DNA from: Flaccisagitta enflata
Lineage: Eukaryota > Chaetognatha > Sagittoidea > Aphragmophora
Direction: 5' to 3'
DNA: 64,000 nucleotides
NCBI GenBank assembly: GCA_965153355.1
Contig: OZ231126.1
Coordinates: 44,578,001-44,642,000 of the forward strand
Shown: positions 50,354 through 62,600 of the stretch, piece after piece
Layout of the letters: each line of letters opens with the position of its first letter
How positions within the stretch are numbered: the stretch's first letter is position 1
Position numbers and translations under genes: made by a program
The notes under the pieces: model-generated
Told to the model about the DNA's origin: nothing
The model's input: only the letters and a program-made list of their open reading frames with translations
Database searches by the model: none

Positions 50354-50817
50354 ATTAAAAAAATGTTATGAAAAAAAAACAAGCCAAAATCGTCGTCTTT
50401 TGATGATTTCTTACACAAAATCGGACCAAGTTAGAGAGAGAGAGAGTCATGATACTCTTCAAAACTGTTTGTCGATTGTAAACATAAAAAAAGAAAAAAA
50501 AAAGAAAGAAACCAGATAAGATTTATTACAAGCAACTGGTGATTCTTAAACTTAAAGTGACAGTTAGCTAGACGTCATAAAAAGCCACTGCAGTCAATTC
50601 TTAACATTCGCACCCAAAAGAAAAAAAAGAGGTAGTGTCAAGAGGATCTTTTTTTATTTTAAATGTCAACATGAAAGTTTGAAATTGAGCGAGATGTGAT
50701 AAAGCGACTCGTCTTTAAAGCGACACGAAGTGAAAACAAAAGCTCTGTAGATTTTCATTCCAACGCCAATTTGAATCGATAAAAAAAGTAAAAGGAAGAG
50801 GGAATTAGAGAGAACAA
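50354..50817. other. 3' flank of gene B
   Basis: ATTAAA directly after the stop is a weak candidate polyadenylation signal. Nothing else recognised. Confidence 0.4.
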
Positions 50818-51007
50818 GTAACCCGAGGTTACAATATCGTCATAGACGGGTAGGCGAGGGTACACGACCCTTCCCCTTCCCACCAAACACACTTTTACCC
50901 AAACACAATCACAACTTTAGCCTAAAAAATGCACATTGTGACTCGCGCGTGACAGACTGACGGACGGACAAAGCTTCTTGTGGAGTTGCGAATCCGCGAC
51001 TTGAAAA
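50818..51007 (+). mobile_element. Family H element, diverged subtype
   Basis: GTAACCCGAGGTTACAATAT head, CATAGACGGGTAGGCGAGGG, GACTCGCGCGTGACAGACTG, GGACGGACAAAGCTTCTTGT, GGAGTTGCGAATCCGCGACT. Confidence 0.72.
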
Positions 51008-51281
51008 AGAAAGAAAACCTAGTTTTACGAAAAAAAAGTCGAAATCTAAATCTAAGCGCGCTCAAAGGAATTAAATAAGACGGCGAAATACAGAAGGAAA
51101 TTCCGAGAAAAATCCAAAGGAATCCAAGGAAAATCCAACAAAGACGGAAAACTACCCAATTAAAACAAAATGGAATCAGTTGACAGACATCAAAAACAAG
51201 GTGACGTCGATGCTAACAGATCAGTAATATAAGAAAACAGGAATTTAAAAGTTGGAGCCATGGAAATATTTCTTTTTACAC

Positions 51282-51422
51282 TTTTTAGTTGCGGACACGC
51301 GACTCTAAACCTTGGTCTGTCGGTCGGTCGGTCCGTCGGTCAGTCCCTCCGCAACATATTAGAATTGCACTACTGCTCCTGCCCAACCGTCCGCCACTAG
51401 ATTGCCGTGTATCCGGCCTTGT
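51282..51422 (-). mobile_element. Family H element, reverse
   Basis: TTTTTAGTTGCGGACACGCG, CTCTAAACCTTGGTCTGTCG, (GTCG/CGGT)n, CTCCTGCCCAACCGTCCGCC, TGCCGTGTATCCGGCCTTGT. Confidence 0.85.
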
Positions 51423-51672
51423 TTTTTGCAATGGTGAGCGATTTCAGTTATCAAAGCTTTGATAACTGAAATTTGCCAGCCCCTTGAGATCCGTTGTTGG
51501 TTAAGCCAACTGTAATATGATTTGAATCCGATCGTGTGCACGTGTGTCAGAAGCTGGCGTCACTTGACAGTCGATTTCTTTTCTTGGCGCGGCGCACGTG
51601 CACTAGAGTGGGCTCATTTTGGGCATTTGAATGAAACATTATTTCTAAGCACTTTTCATGTTCCATTTGCAT

Positions 51673-52622
51673 AACCTTGGGGAAATAAATAATGGCGGAT
51701 TTTTAAAACCTTTCTTCTGAACCTCAACGTAAGAAAAATAGGTTAAAATTGGTGATGCCTGGAAAGCTCTTTGAAAGATCTTTCATTTGAGTTGTGTCTG
51801 GAAATTCTAGCTTAAATGGTTTGGAAGCTACAGTGATTTGAATAAGACTACTCATTTTCTGGTCTGCCCGTATCTCAATGTAAAGAAATTGGAAAAAATT
51901 TAAAGTCATAATAAAGATAGAAGACTTAATCCGATTGTCACAAAATTTTAGGTGGTAAATAGGTTGTATGTCATCTCATACCAGTAAAATTTTTGTGTTA
52001 ATCGGATGATTTTTACTATGGTTTTCATACTTTTTTATTCCTGATCTTAAAAAAACAAACCAAAATTGACATCCTTTGCGTATATTTCTCAACTGTCTTA
52101 ACAAAAGATTTTCTTTGATGATCCAGCTTAAAGATCTTTCCCAGAGCTTCAAAACCATCATGAATTTGATATGATTTTTATCAAATTTTCATAGTCAAAA
52201 TGATTTAAAAAGAAACAGGTTGTTATCTCATTACCTCTGGTTTTTCTTGGAAATTTCCACATCTTTCTTTTGATAAAAAGGATAGAAAAAATTGACCGAT
52301 TTGGATAATTTTTTAGGAGCTGTTAGATGAAGGTATGTATTGCTTTCAGTTCAAATTTTATCTAAATCATAGAAGTTTTACTATGGTTTTTGGATATTCT
52401 TTTTTGAGCAATCATTCTTCACATGAGGTAAGAGCAGAAAAGGGGTAGTCTCATTTAAATAGCTCTTACTTCTAAACGGTTTGAGCCAGAGTTTCCAGAC
52501 ACATCTCAAATGAAAGATCTTTCGAAGAGCTTTCTAAACATCACCAATTTTAATTAGTTTTTCTCAATTTAAGGTAGATAGAATTAGATTTCAAAATTCC
52601 GCCATTTTTTATTTCCCCAAGG
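51673..52622. mobile_element. 0.95-kb palindromic element inside the nested complex
   Basis: AACCTTGGGGAAATAAATAA at the left mirrors TTATTTCCCCAAGGTT at the right; arms of about 190 bp share GAAAGATCTTTCATTTGAG and its reverse. Non-coding. Confidence 0.75.
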
Positions 52623-53017
52623 TTAGATTTGGACTAGATCTGGGCACTCCGTCATCAATGCTGTAGTTGTATAGAATGACAATGGAAGAAATTTTTCTTA
52701 TAACTCCAGCAATCAATCCTTTACAAATACAACATTGATGACAGAGTGCCTTGACCAAGTTCAAATCGATTTTCACATGTGTCTGACAGCCAATCCACGG
52801 TGAAAATGACAGTACACCGAGTTTTTCTGTAGTTTTGCTTTGCTCATCTGTGCACAATACAAGAACAATCAAGTTGGAAATCTCCCTGGAGGGGTTTTTG
52901 AAAAAAAATTGATTTTTCGCCCACAGGAAAGTGGTGGTAATGCAGATTCTTGTGAGTTGTATTGACTCATTTTTTGATTCCATATTGTTATTCTATGCAA
53001 AATTTCTTATCATTTGA

Positions 53018-53116
53018 TAGGTCGCACTCTATACTTTTGCAAAGAACTTAAATTTTCATTTTTTGGCTCCAAAAATGAAAACTTTATTTCTGTATTGAAC
53101 CATATAGTGTGACCTA
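53018..53116. repeat. Hairpin repeat, second copy of the TGATAGGTCGCAC type
   Basis: TTTGATAGGTCGCACTCTAT and ATATAGTGTGACCTATCAAA with a 60-bp loop; it forms the centre of the 52782-53353 palindrome. Same arms as 22710-22902. Confidence 0.8.
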
Positions 53117-53866
53117 TCAAATAAAAGGAAATTTTGCATAGAATAACAATATGGAATCAAAAAATGAGTCAATACAACTCACAAGAATCTGCATTACCAC
53201 CACCTTTCCTGTGGGCGAAAAATCTATTTTTTTTTTCAAAAAACCCTCCAGGGAAGATTTCCTACTCGATTGTTCATGTATTGTACACAGGTGAGCATAG
53301 CAAAACTACAGAAAAACCCGGTGTACTGTCATTCTCACCCTGGATTGGCTGTCAGACTGGTGTGTTCAGGAATTGCAAAAAATGCTAAAAACGCCTGTGC
53401 CCAAAGTTTGGGTACGGTACATGATGTATATAATGAGGGGGAACCATCGGTGGGACTTTTTGTCTAACCCTATTAGTGCTCGGATGAGTTTTAGTTGGCC
53501 AAAAATGGCCTAAAATGGTCAAATTTGACTATGGACCCTTTAACTTGCAAAATGGCAAAAACAGTCAAATTTTCACCACCCAACATACTTTTTTGGCTTG
53601 ATGAAGTCAGAATAACACTAAAGTAGGTGGTAGAGTGGATGGGTGGGAGGGGTCACCCATGGGGTGGGGGTAAGGGGGCCAAATTGGCCAAAATTCACCT
53701 CCTGATGGAGGTGGTTGTAAAAAATGACAAAAATCAAAAAAGTTGATTTTTTTGGCAAGAATAGGTGTTAACTAGTGCGTTTCAGCAAAAAAATTGGATT
53801 CATTTTGGAAAATGAACAAAAAATGATCAAATCAAAGTGTTGATGGTTGTTGGTAATTTTGGGGTA

Positions 53867-55170
53867 TGAACCATTCAACTTCAATTGCTTATAACTTTTT
53901 TATGCTGAGGAGAAAAAGAATATGGTTGATCTCATCTGAAAGATCTTTCAAAACTCTTTTAGAATCTCACGGATTTCAACTCATTTTGTTCAAAAATGGC
54001 AGTACAGTGATCTCCCAAAGTACAGTAGATATTGATTTCTTGGGCGATAAAACCATTCAACTTTGATTGTTAATGATTTTAAATACTTTAAAGCATACAA
54101 ATTTTGTTGGTCTCATCTGAAAGAGCTTTCAAAACTCTTTCAGAATCTCATGAATTTCTACTCAAAAATAGCAGTACAGTGATCTCACAAAGTACAGTAA
54201 ATAACACCTCTCATATAATTAAACGAACCAGCAAAATGAGCAAAATGGATAGAAATAATAGAGTCGTTGGGCTGAAATTTGACACAGAGGTAGCTAAAAT
54301 ATAGTATTTTTACAAATTAAGGCATAATTGTGTGCCCGTGAAAGTGCCTGGCTCTCAGAAAGTGTCATGCCAAAAATGCAATGAAAGATTATGACTGGTT
54401 TTGACGTGGAAATTTTTGATAATGAGACATCATAAACCTACTTGAATTTTACCACGAAAAATGCAAGAAAACATCAATTCTCAGGTTCTTATATCACTAA
54501 CAGACAAAAAATGAGTTCTGGGTACCAAGATACAGTCAGAGACAGCTGCGAAAAACATTGAAACCCCTTGTCAAAATCGTTTTGGCAACAAATTTGAAGC
54601 TAAGATAAACCTAAAATTTTTATGATATAATTTGATCAAGCTATTTTCAGCTCTTGGTTGACATGATCTGGAATTTTTTTGTAGAACCCTCATGGAAATA
54701 ACATGTTTTGATATTATCATTAGCCTGGACTCGTGTTTTAAATTTTAAAACGTGATTAAAGTATACGTTCTGATCCCAGTTCGCCTAATTTTGTGAGAGG
54801 TGTTTTTGATTTCTTGGGCGATAGAACCATTCAACTTAGGCTGTTTATAGATTTAAAATACTTTAAAGCATACAAATTTGGTTGGTCTCATCTGAAAGAG
54901 CTTTCAAAACTCTTTCAGAATCTCATGAATTTCAACTCATTTGGTTTAAAAATGGTAGTACAGAGTTCTCACAAAATACATTAAATATTGTTTGTTTTTT
55001 TTTGAATATGGAACCATTCAACTTTAATTGCCTATAACTTTTAAGCTAATTGATGCAAACAAAAGCAGTCAGTCTTGTTTGATAGATCTTTCAAAACTTT
55101 CTGCAATCCTCTGAATTTCAACCATTTGGTTTAAAAATAGCGGCACACTGATCTTCCAAAGTACAGTAGA
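53867..55170. repeat. Tandem array, period about 180 bp, left arm of the large palindrome
   Basis: ACCATTCAACTT recurs near 53870, 54051, 54827 and 55011; each unit has CATCTGAAAGAGCTTTCAAA, CTCTTTCAGAATCTCATGAA and AGTACAGTGATCTC. Interrupted by the insertion at 54203-54804. The reverse-oriented array is at about 56720-57480. Confidence 0.85.
54203..54804. mobile_element. 602-bp TIR insertion inside the tandem array
   Basis: Ends AACACCTCTCATATAATTAA and TTTTGTGAGAGGTGTT, continuing ACGAACCAG against its partner GTTCGCCTAA with mismatches. It splits one array unit (AGTAAAT|...|TTTGATTTC, against the intact AGTAGATATTGATTTC). No clear TSD, no ORF. Confidence 0.75.
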
Positions 55171-55523
55171 TATTGTAAACCTCACAGTACCTCATGACTC
55201 ATGAGTTGCTGCTGATTTGGTCCAAAAACGACAGTAAGCTAAGAGGCAACTTACAACTATGTTAGAGACATTGACTTCTACAACAATTATTTATTGAGTT
55301 ATGATTTTTTGAATCTTTTTTTACATCTCGCGATTATTTGCAATTTTCGCCGTTTTTTTGGTTATTTGCGATACTTAAAGAATGAGCTCTTGCTTGCAAC
55401 ATCTGACACTAAGGAATCAAAAGACCAGTCATTTTCTACCTCCACACATGCCTAATCAAGAAAATATGCTCCCTTTTTATGCCCCATTACCTTGTTGCAA
55501 ATACCCCCCTCTCCAGACACCCT

Positions 55524-56195
55524 ACCCAAGGGCAATATGTGGTCAGCGACACCTGTTGACTGTAGGTGATGGTAAGCAGGGCAGAGGCCCCAAAGGTGAG
55601 GATGTCCTGTAGAACACAGGGGGACTTTCATTCATTTATTTGTTTGTTGAAGCTGGGATTTGAGTTCAAGGCTGAGATTTAAACCTTGAGACAGATATTA
55701 AGCCTTGAGATGGGGATTAAAGCCTTGAGAATAGGACTCCAGTCTCGAAGCTGAGATTTGAGCCTTGAGGCTTAAATCCCAGCCTCGAGACTCAATTTCA
55801 GCCTCAAGTCTTAAATCTCGGCGTCGAGGCTGGGATTTCAGCCTCTTGGCTGGGATTTCAGCCTCAAGGCTGGAATTTGAGCCTCAAAGCTGGGATCTGA
55901 GCCCCGAGGCTAGGATTTGAGCCTTTAGGCTAATATATCAGCTTCAAGGCTGGAATTTGAGCCCCAAGGCTGGGACTTAAGCCTTGAGAATGGGATTTAA
56001 GCCTGGAGGCTAGGATTTGAGCCTGGAGGCTGGGATTTGAGCCCCGAGGCTAGAGGGGGACAAACAAACAAAGAACAAACAAACAAACAAACATACAAAC
56101 AAACAAACAAACAAACAAACAAATGAACGAACAACGAACAAAAGTCCCCCTGTGTTCTACAGGACATTGTCCCCTTTGGGGCCGCTGCCCAAAAA
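55524..56195 (+). mobile_element. Family V element, subfamily B, inside the large palindrome
   Basis: GGGCAATATGTGGTCAGCGA box, GCAGGGCAGAGGCCCCAAAG, GTCCTGTAGAACACAGGGGG, GAGCCTTGAGGCTGGGATTT-type units, a CAAA-rich tract, the reverse arm CCCCCTGTGTTCTACAGGAC and tail GGGGCCGCTGCCCAAAAAG. It combines subfamily B arms with an A-like 20-bp unit. Confidence 0.85.
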
Positions 56196-56461
56196 GGGAT
56201 GCTTGACAACTTCAACCAAAAATAAAGTTCCTGAATTCTCAAGCGATTTTGGCGATCTCAGTTTGATAGATGCGCTTCGCGGACCAAATACACCCTCAAA
56301 CCGCCAAGTCTTGCGTCTGTTTTTGTTTTTGTTTCTTGCTGGCAATTTGCTTCTGTCGGCGGCTGAATTGGTGGTCCAACAAGTGCTTAGGAAGCACAAG
56401 ACGCATGTTTGCAAAACTGAACGTCGGCTTCGAGATGATGTCAAGGTCTTGTACACAGAAG

Positions 56462-56675
<214 letters not shown>

Positions 56676-56719
56676 AAGAATGAATACAAAATAGTAAGAA
56701 AGCTGTAACAATATTTTTT

Positions 56720-57480
56720 TGGATGGATATTTACCGTACTTTGAGAGACCACCGTCATTTTTGGAACAATGAAATTCTGAAAGAGTTTTGAAAGATCTTT
56801 CAGATGAGATCAACCCAACCAAATTACTGTACTTTGGGAGATCACTGTACCACCACTTTTCAACCAAATGAGTTGAAATCCATGAGATTCTGAAAGGGTT
56901 TCGAAAGATCTTTCAGATGAGATCAACCAATCTTTACACTCTAAATTGTTCAAAATCTAGAAGCAGTCAAAATTGGACGGTTCCATCACCCAAGAAATCA
57001 ATATTTACTGTACTTAGTGAGATCACTGTACCGCCATTTTTGAACCAAATGAGTTGAAATTCATGAGATTTTGAAAGAGTTTTGAAAGCTCTTTCAGGTG
57101 AGACCAACCAAATTTGTATGCTTTAAAGTATTCAAAATCTATAGACAGCCAAAGTTGAATAGTTATATCGCCCAGGAAATTAATATTTACTATAGATTGT
57201 GAGATCACTGTGCCGCCATTTTTGACCCAAATGAGTTGAAATTCATGAGATTCTGAAAGAGTTTTGAAAACTCTTTCAGATGAGACCAACCAAATTTGTA
57301 TGCTTTAAAGTATTCAAAATTCATTAACAGTCAAAGTTGAATGGTTCTATCGCCCAAGAAATCAATATTTACTGTACTTTGGAAGATCACTGTACTGCCA
57401 TTTTTAAACGAAATGAGTTGAGATCCGTGAGATTCTGAAAGAGTTTTGAAAGATTTTTCTCCTCAGCTTAAAAAAGTTAT
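56720..57480. repeat. Reverse-oriented ~180-bp tandem array, right arm
   Basis: Reverse complements of the 53867-55170 units (GAAATTCATGAGATTCTGAA, GAGTTTTGAAAGCTCTTTCA), about four copies. Confidence 0.85.
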
Positions 57481-58119
57481 AAGCAATTGAAGTTCAATGG
57501 TTCATACCCCAAAATTACCAACAACCATCAACACTTTGATTTAATCATTTTCTGTTCATTTTCCAAAATGAATCCAATTTTTTTGCTGAAACACACTAGT
57601 TAACACCTATTCTTACCAAAAAAATCAACTTTTTTGATTTTTGTCATTTTTTACGACCACCTCCATCAGGAGGTGAATTTTGGCCAATTTGGCCCCCTTA
57701 CCCCCACCCCATGGGTGACCCCTCCCACCCACCCACTCTACCACCTACTTTAGTGAATTCTGACTCCATTAAGCCAAAAAAGTATGTTGGGTGGTGAAAA
57801 TTTGACTGTTTTTGCCGTTATGCAACTTAGAGGGTCCATAGTCAAATTTGGCCATTTTAGGCCATTTTTGGCCAACTAAAACTCATCCGAGCACTAATAT
57901 GGTTAGACAAAAAGTCCCACTGATGGTTCCCCCTCATTAAATACACCATGTACCGTACCCAAACTTTTGGCACAGGCGTTTTTAGCATTTTTTGCAATTC
58001 CTGAACACACCACTGTCAGACACATGTGTTTTCCACTTAGATTGGGCTCTTTATTTGCAGAACGGACATGAAAAGTGCCTGGAAATGAGGTTTCATTCGA
58101 ATGCCCAAATTGAGCCCAC

Positions 58120-58436
58120 AGACGATAAGGACGGCTGATCGAATCGTCTTGGATGCATAGTCAGTCCGTCTATCCGTCAGAGGGTTTGTGTGCTCGGGAC
58201 TTTCTCTGTCTATGTTACTGGTCTTTCGCGGCATCGCTTGTCATATTTGCATTGCATGATGCAAATTCATAGTCACGCACACGCACACGCACACGCGACT
58301 CTAAAAAGAACCTTCTCAGTTGGTCTCTTGGTCCATCCGCTGGTCCCTCCATCCATAGTGCCCGTCATTTATTTATCTCACATCTCTTTTGATTATGAAA
58401 TGCGTCTCTTGGCCTTGTTTTTTTTTCAAATCTCAG
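58120..58436. other. 5' flank of gene C, first exon not found
   Basis: A phase-1 upstream exon with the start codon is required but could not be identified. A family H tail fragment (CACACGCGACTCTAAAAAG) lies near 58281. Confidence 0.5.
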
Positions 58437-58573
58437 CCGCGTCTGAGGTGGACGGTATTCGCGGTTGGTTGACCACTTTGGGATTTTTCTTCATCGTCAT
58501 GATGAATTTTGGAACTTGTCGAACTCTCGGAATCTTTCTCACTGATTGGCAAATCGAATTTGGCGTCTCAAAG
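58437..58573 (+). CDS. Gene C exon with TM1
   Basis: Acceptor TTTTCAAATCTCAG|CCGCGT in phase 1, donor TCAAAG|GTAATA in phase 0. Parallels gene A exon 2. Confidence 0.85.
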
Positions 58574-59535
58574 GTAATAATGGGACTTAGCATAACCCAG
58601 TTACCTTGAACGCTAATTCCAATGATCCTTTTTTGGGCAGCGGCCCCAAAGGGGTTGATGACCTATGCTTTCACACATATGGGGAATTTTCTTTTCTCTT
58701 CTTCTCCTTCTTCTTCTTCTTCTTCTTCTCCGTCCCCCCCCCCCCGCCCCCCCAACTCAAATCCTAGCCTTGAGGCCCAAATCACAGTCTCGAGGCCAAA
58801 ATCCCAGCCTTGAGGCCCAAATCATAGCCTCAAGGCCCAAATCTCAGCCTTCAGGCCTAAATCCCAGCCTTGGGCCCCAAGGCCAAAATCCCAGCCTTAA
58901 GGCCTGAAACCCAGCCTCAAAGCCTAATCGCTAGATGGAGAAGGAGAAAATTCCCCATATGTGTGAAAGCATAGGTCATTGACACCTTAGGGGCCGCTGC
59001 CCTGCTCCCTCCCTCAACTTCAATCACAACCTACTTAGGCAGGGCGCGGGTACCGCTGACCATCTGACGCTTTTGCGACTATTTTGAATATGCGGACACG
59101 CGACTCTATGAGCCACTCTTTGGCCGGTCGGCCCATCGTTCAATATTTTCGTCGGTCAGTCGGTCGATTGGTCGATCCTTCTGTTGGTCGTAATTTTTTT
59201 GTAATTTTCCGCCACCGCACACCCATCCACGACCATTACGTTGTACTAGTTTCCAAATGAATGATGATGTTAATGAATGGTTAGATCGAATTGTAAGGCA
59301 TGCTGAAACTTCAGCATCGGACATGAGTGATATGACGTCCCCTCCCAATTCTCAGGCTATAGCGTCATGGATTCCAGCGTCCTGTTTCGCCATCGTCGGC
59401 GTCGGCACAATCGTGGCGCCGGTTTTCGAGCGTCTTAACACGCCGAAAGTCACCGTGTTGTTAGGTGGCATCGTCGCCTCTCTTGGAATCGTCGGTGCGT
59501 CATTCAGCAAATCACTCGCGATGCTAATCACCTTG
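58437..59535 (+). CDS. SLC16-like protein C, two exons visible (partial)
   Basis: Exons 58437-58573 and 59356-59535 code the TM1-TM3 region: GWLTTLGFFFIVMMNFG, CRTLGIFLTDWQIEFGVSK, then SWIPASCFAIVGVGT. Phases (1 to 0, then 0 to 0) and the 180-nt second exon equal those of A and B. The start exon was not found and the downstream exons are not within the window, because a LINE fills the next intron to near the window end. Whether C is functional or broken cannot be said. Confidence 0.8.
58629..59081 (-). mobile_element. Family V element, subfamily A, reverse, in the gene C intron
   Basis: On the minus strand: TAGTCGCAAAAGCGTCAGAT, GGTCAGCGGTACCCG, GCAGGGCAGCGGCCCC, arms GATGACCTATGCTTTCACAC then ATATGGGGAATTTT, about eight 20-bp units, the reverse arm, and GGGGCCGCTGCCCAAAAAA. 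The inverted arms match over about 56 bp with roughly five mismatches. Confidence 0.85.
59087..59235 (-). mobile_element. Family H fragment, reverse, next to the V element
   Basis: TGCGGACACGCGACTCTATG, then GGTCGGTC-type tract, CCGCACACCCATCCACGACC. Heavily diverged. Confidence 0.5.
59356..59535 (+). CDS. Gene C exon with TM2-TM3
   Basis: Acceptor CCAATTCTCAG|GCTATA, donor ACCTTG|GTAAGC, 180 nt. Parallels gene A exon 3 and gene B exon 2. Confidence 0.88.
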
Positions 59536-59633
59536 GTAAGCAACGACTATGACGCAATAAATAAACGACGTTATAAACAACTGTAATAACATCGGCAGAA
59601 ACGAAATCGACAATATCAACATCAACAACGAAA

Positions 59634-59672
<39 letters not shown>
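59536..59672. repeat. AAC/GAC-rich tract after the gene C donor
   Basis: Irregular AAC words pass into (GAC)n at about 59634-59672. The homologous intron of gene B starts with (CAA)n. Confidence 0.85.
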
Positions 59673-59673
<1 letters not shown>

Positions 59674-62600
59674 AGGCGTTCTTCCACCTTCCCGGGGTGC
59701 CAGTGGACACGCGACATCGGCGTGGAAAACCGACGAGCGTGACAAAGCAGGACGACAGGCTCAAAGAACCAGAGTGCTACAATGTTCGCGAGGACGGAAG
59801 TGGAACTCGTTTTTTGGGCAGCAGGGGGGGGGGGCAGGTCCGGCCGTCCTGCCTCTCCTGTGGCGACACTAACTCCAATCCATCTACTTTGGTGTTCCAC
59901 AAAAACTGTAGGCTTTAGCCCGATCGGGGCTGTTTCGCGCGTAGGAGAAGAAAGAAGAAGGAAAGCCGAGGTTAGGATGGCAATAACAACCATCCACCCT
60001 AACCCCGGGCCTCAGTTGGAAGGAAGAAGGAAAGCCAGGAGGGAAAGGAGGAAAAAGAGGAGAGAAAGGAGGAGGCAAGAAAAGGCAAGGAAAAAGGAAG
60101 AGGATAGGTTGAGAGGTCTGAAGACTAAGGAGGAGTTGGTGGTAGTGACGTGGAATGTGCAGAGTATGTCGGTGGAGAGTCTCAGAAGAAGGAACTTGAG
60201 GACGGTGGTGTGTTTTGCGGAGAAGAGTGGGTGGGATGTGGTGCTGCTGAGTGAGGTGAAAGCGAGAGGAAAAGGGGTGGTGTGGTTAGGGCAGGATGAG
60301 CAGCTAGTAGCGGTGGTGCATTCCGAGAGAGCAGGGGTGATGCTGCGTGGTGAAGCGTTGAAGCGGTGGTGTGAGGGAGGGCAGAGGAAGAAGTGGGACG
60401 AAAGGCATGTGGCAGTGAAGGTGGAGGAGTGGGTGCTGGTGGCGACATATATGCCGGTGTGGACGCATGGGAGAGACGCGGAGATAGAGGAAGAAAAGGA
60501 GAAGCTGTTGGAGCATGTGAAGTGGGCCAAGAAGGGAGAGGTGGTGGTGGTCGGCGGCGACTTCAACGCGCATATTGGCGGTGGAGAAGGACGTGGAGGT
60601 GTCTGCGGTTGCTTTGGATTGAGGTCTTCTAACGCACAAGGGGAGGCACTTAAGGATTGGTGTGAAATAAATGGCCTTTGCTGGGTAAATGGATTTTTCA
60701 GTGAAAAGAGAAGAGGAACTTGGAGATCGAATTTTACGGGTTTATGGTACGAACTTGACGGGTTTATTATGAAAGAAAATGAAAGACATAAGTTTGCGAA
60801 GAAGATGAAGACGGTGGGTGAGAATGTGATTAGTGACCACAAGCCAAAGAAACTGGTGATCGACGTGACGAAGAAGAAGAAGTGGAGACGCGAATATGCG
60901 AAGAAAAGGAAACCGACGATCCAGTGGGAGAAGCTGAAGATAGAGGAAGTACAGAAGAAGTATGAAGAGGTTGTCGGGAGGAAGATGGAAGAAAGAGAGG
61001 AAGAGGAGCCGAGTCAAGAGGAGACGGGATGGGGAAAGCTGCAAGAAGTGGTGATGGAAGCGGCAAAGGAAGTGTGTGGTGAATCGACGAGGAGAATAGA
61101 TAATCCATGGATGGTGGGGAAAGAGGAGGAAGTGAGGAGACTGAAGGGAGAAATTAGCAGGTGCTTAGAGAGGAGAGACGCGGCGGAGGAAGAGGAGGAG
61201 GAAGAGAGGGCGAAAGTAGAGCTGAAAGAGGCGAGGAAGATGTGGAAGAGGGAGTTGAGAAGATGGGAAAGAGAGTGGTGGGATGCGGAGCTGAGCAGGT
61301 GTGAGAATGCGGCGAATTGTGGAAATTTGGGGGAGATGTACAAGAGTCTGAAGACCTTAGGAGGAAGAGGAGCAAAGAAGGTAGCAACAGGAACAACGGT
61401 GACAAAGGAAGAATTCAGAAGTCATTTCAAGAAGGTTTCAGAAGAAAGGTTTGAGAATCTACTGGAGGAACTGGAGAAAGTGGTTGACAAGGCAGAGGAT
61501 CTGAGGGAGGATGATAGGACGAGGGGGTGGAGGGAGCGGCTGGGAAGGCCACCCGACAGAACGGAGATTGAACGGGAGATGGGAAAGATGAAAGATGCGG
61601 CGCCGGGTGAAGATGGTGTGCGTCTCTGTTACTTGAAGAAAGGAGGCAGGAAAGTCATGGATGAGGTGGTAAGAATCGTCCAGTTTATGTGGGTAAATGG
61701 TGCAGAGAAGTGGGAGGAGAGTCTGAGATCAGGCCAAGTGGTTCCGCTGTATAAAAACAAAGGAGACAGGAATGACCCGAATAATTATAGAGGGGTGTGT
61801 TTGCTGAGCATGGGAAGTAGAATTGTGGCGAGGATAGTGGCATGCAGATTGAAAGAATGGGCGGAGAGTATGGGATTACTGGATGATAATCAAGCGGGGT
61901 TCAGGAGTGGGAGGTCGACGGCTGACGCTACACAGATGATGATGAGGTTGATGGAGGATGCGGAGGATTTGGGGAGGAGGAAGAGGACAGCAGGAAGGAG
62001 CGACGACGATGGGTCAAAACCGGCGGCTCGGCTTCTCGATCTTCGAAAGGCTTATCCGAGGGTTAATAAGCCCGCGCTGTGGCGCCTTCTGAGGAGGTAC
62101 GGACTGGACGGTGATTTTCTCAGAGTCATAATGGATCTACACGAGACTACCGAGTACGCGATTAGGGGGAAGGAGGGAAACTCGGAAGGATGGGTGCCGG
62201 ACAGAGGATTGAGGGAAGGATGCCCATCGTCACCGATCCTTTTCAACATCTTCCATCAAGCGGTGATGAGGGTCGCAATTGAGGAAAGGAAGGAAAAGGC
62301 GGAGGAAAGCGAAAAGGAAGTGGGGGTGTGCATGAAATGGGTGCCAGGAAGTGCGATTCCAAGTGAGAAATTATGGGAGAAGGAAAACTCAGAGGCAGTG
62401 GAAGTGTGGGTAGATCTGAGCCTGTTTGCGGACGACACAACTGTAGTGGGAAATGAGGAGGAACTGGAAGAAGGGGTGGAGACGGTGAAAAGAGTAATGG
62501 GATATTTCGAAGAACGTAACAACGACGACAAGGAAGAGAAGTTGGTTTTCGGTGAGAAAGAGGGTGAAGGAATTCGGATGCTTGGCTGCTGGATGGGGTG

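Noticed and set aside
58190-58609. Extending gene C upstream from 58437 in one frame to an apparent start near 58190
   Set aside because: The extension passes through a (CACACG)n and family H fragment, and gene A shows a phase-1 acceptor at the homologous place.
60012-60842. Minus-strand frames opposite the LINE
   Set aside because: Ser/Pro/Leu-rich antisense of a purine-rich coding strand; the plus ORF has clear catalytic motifs.
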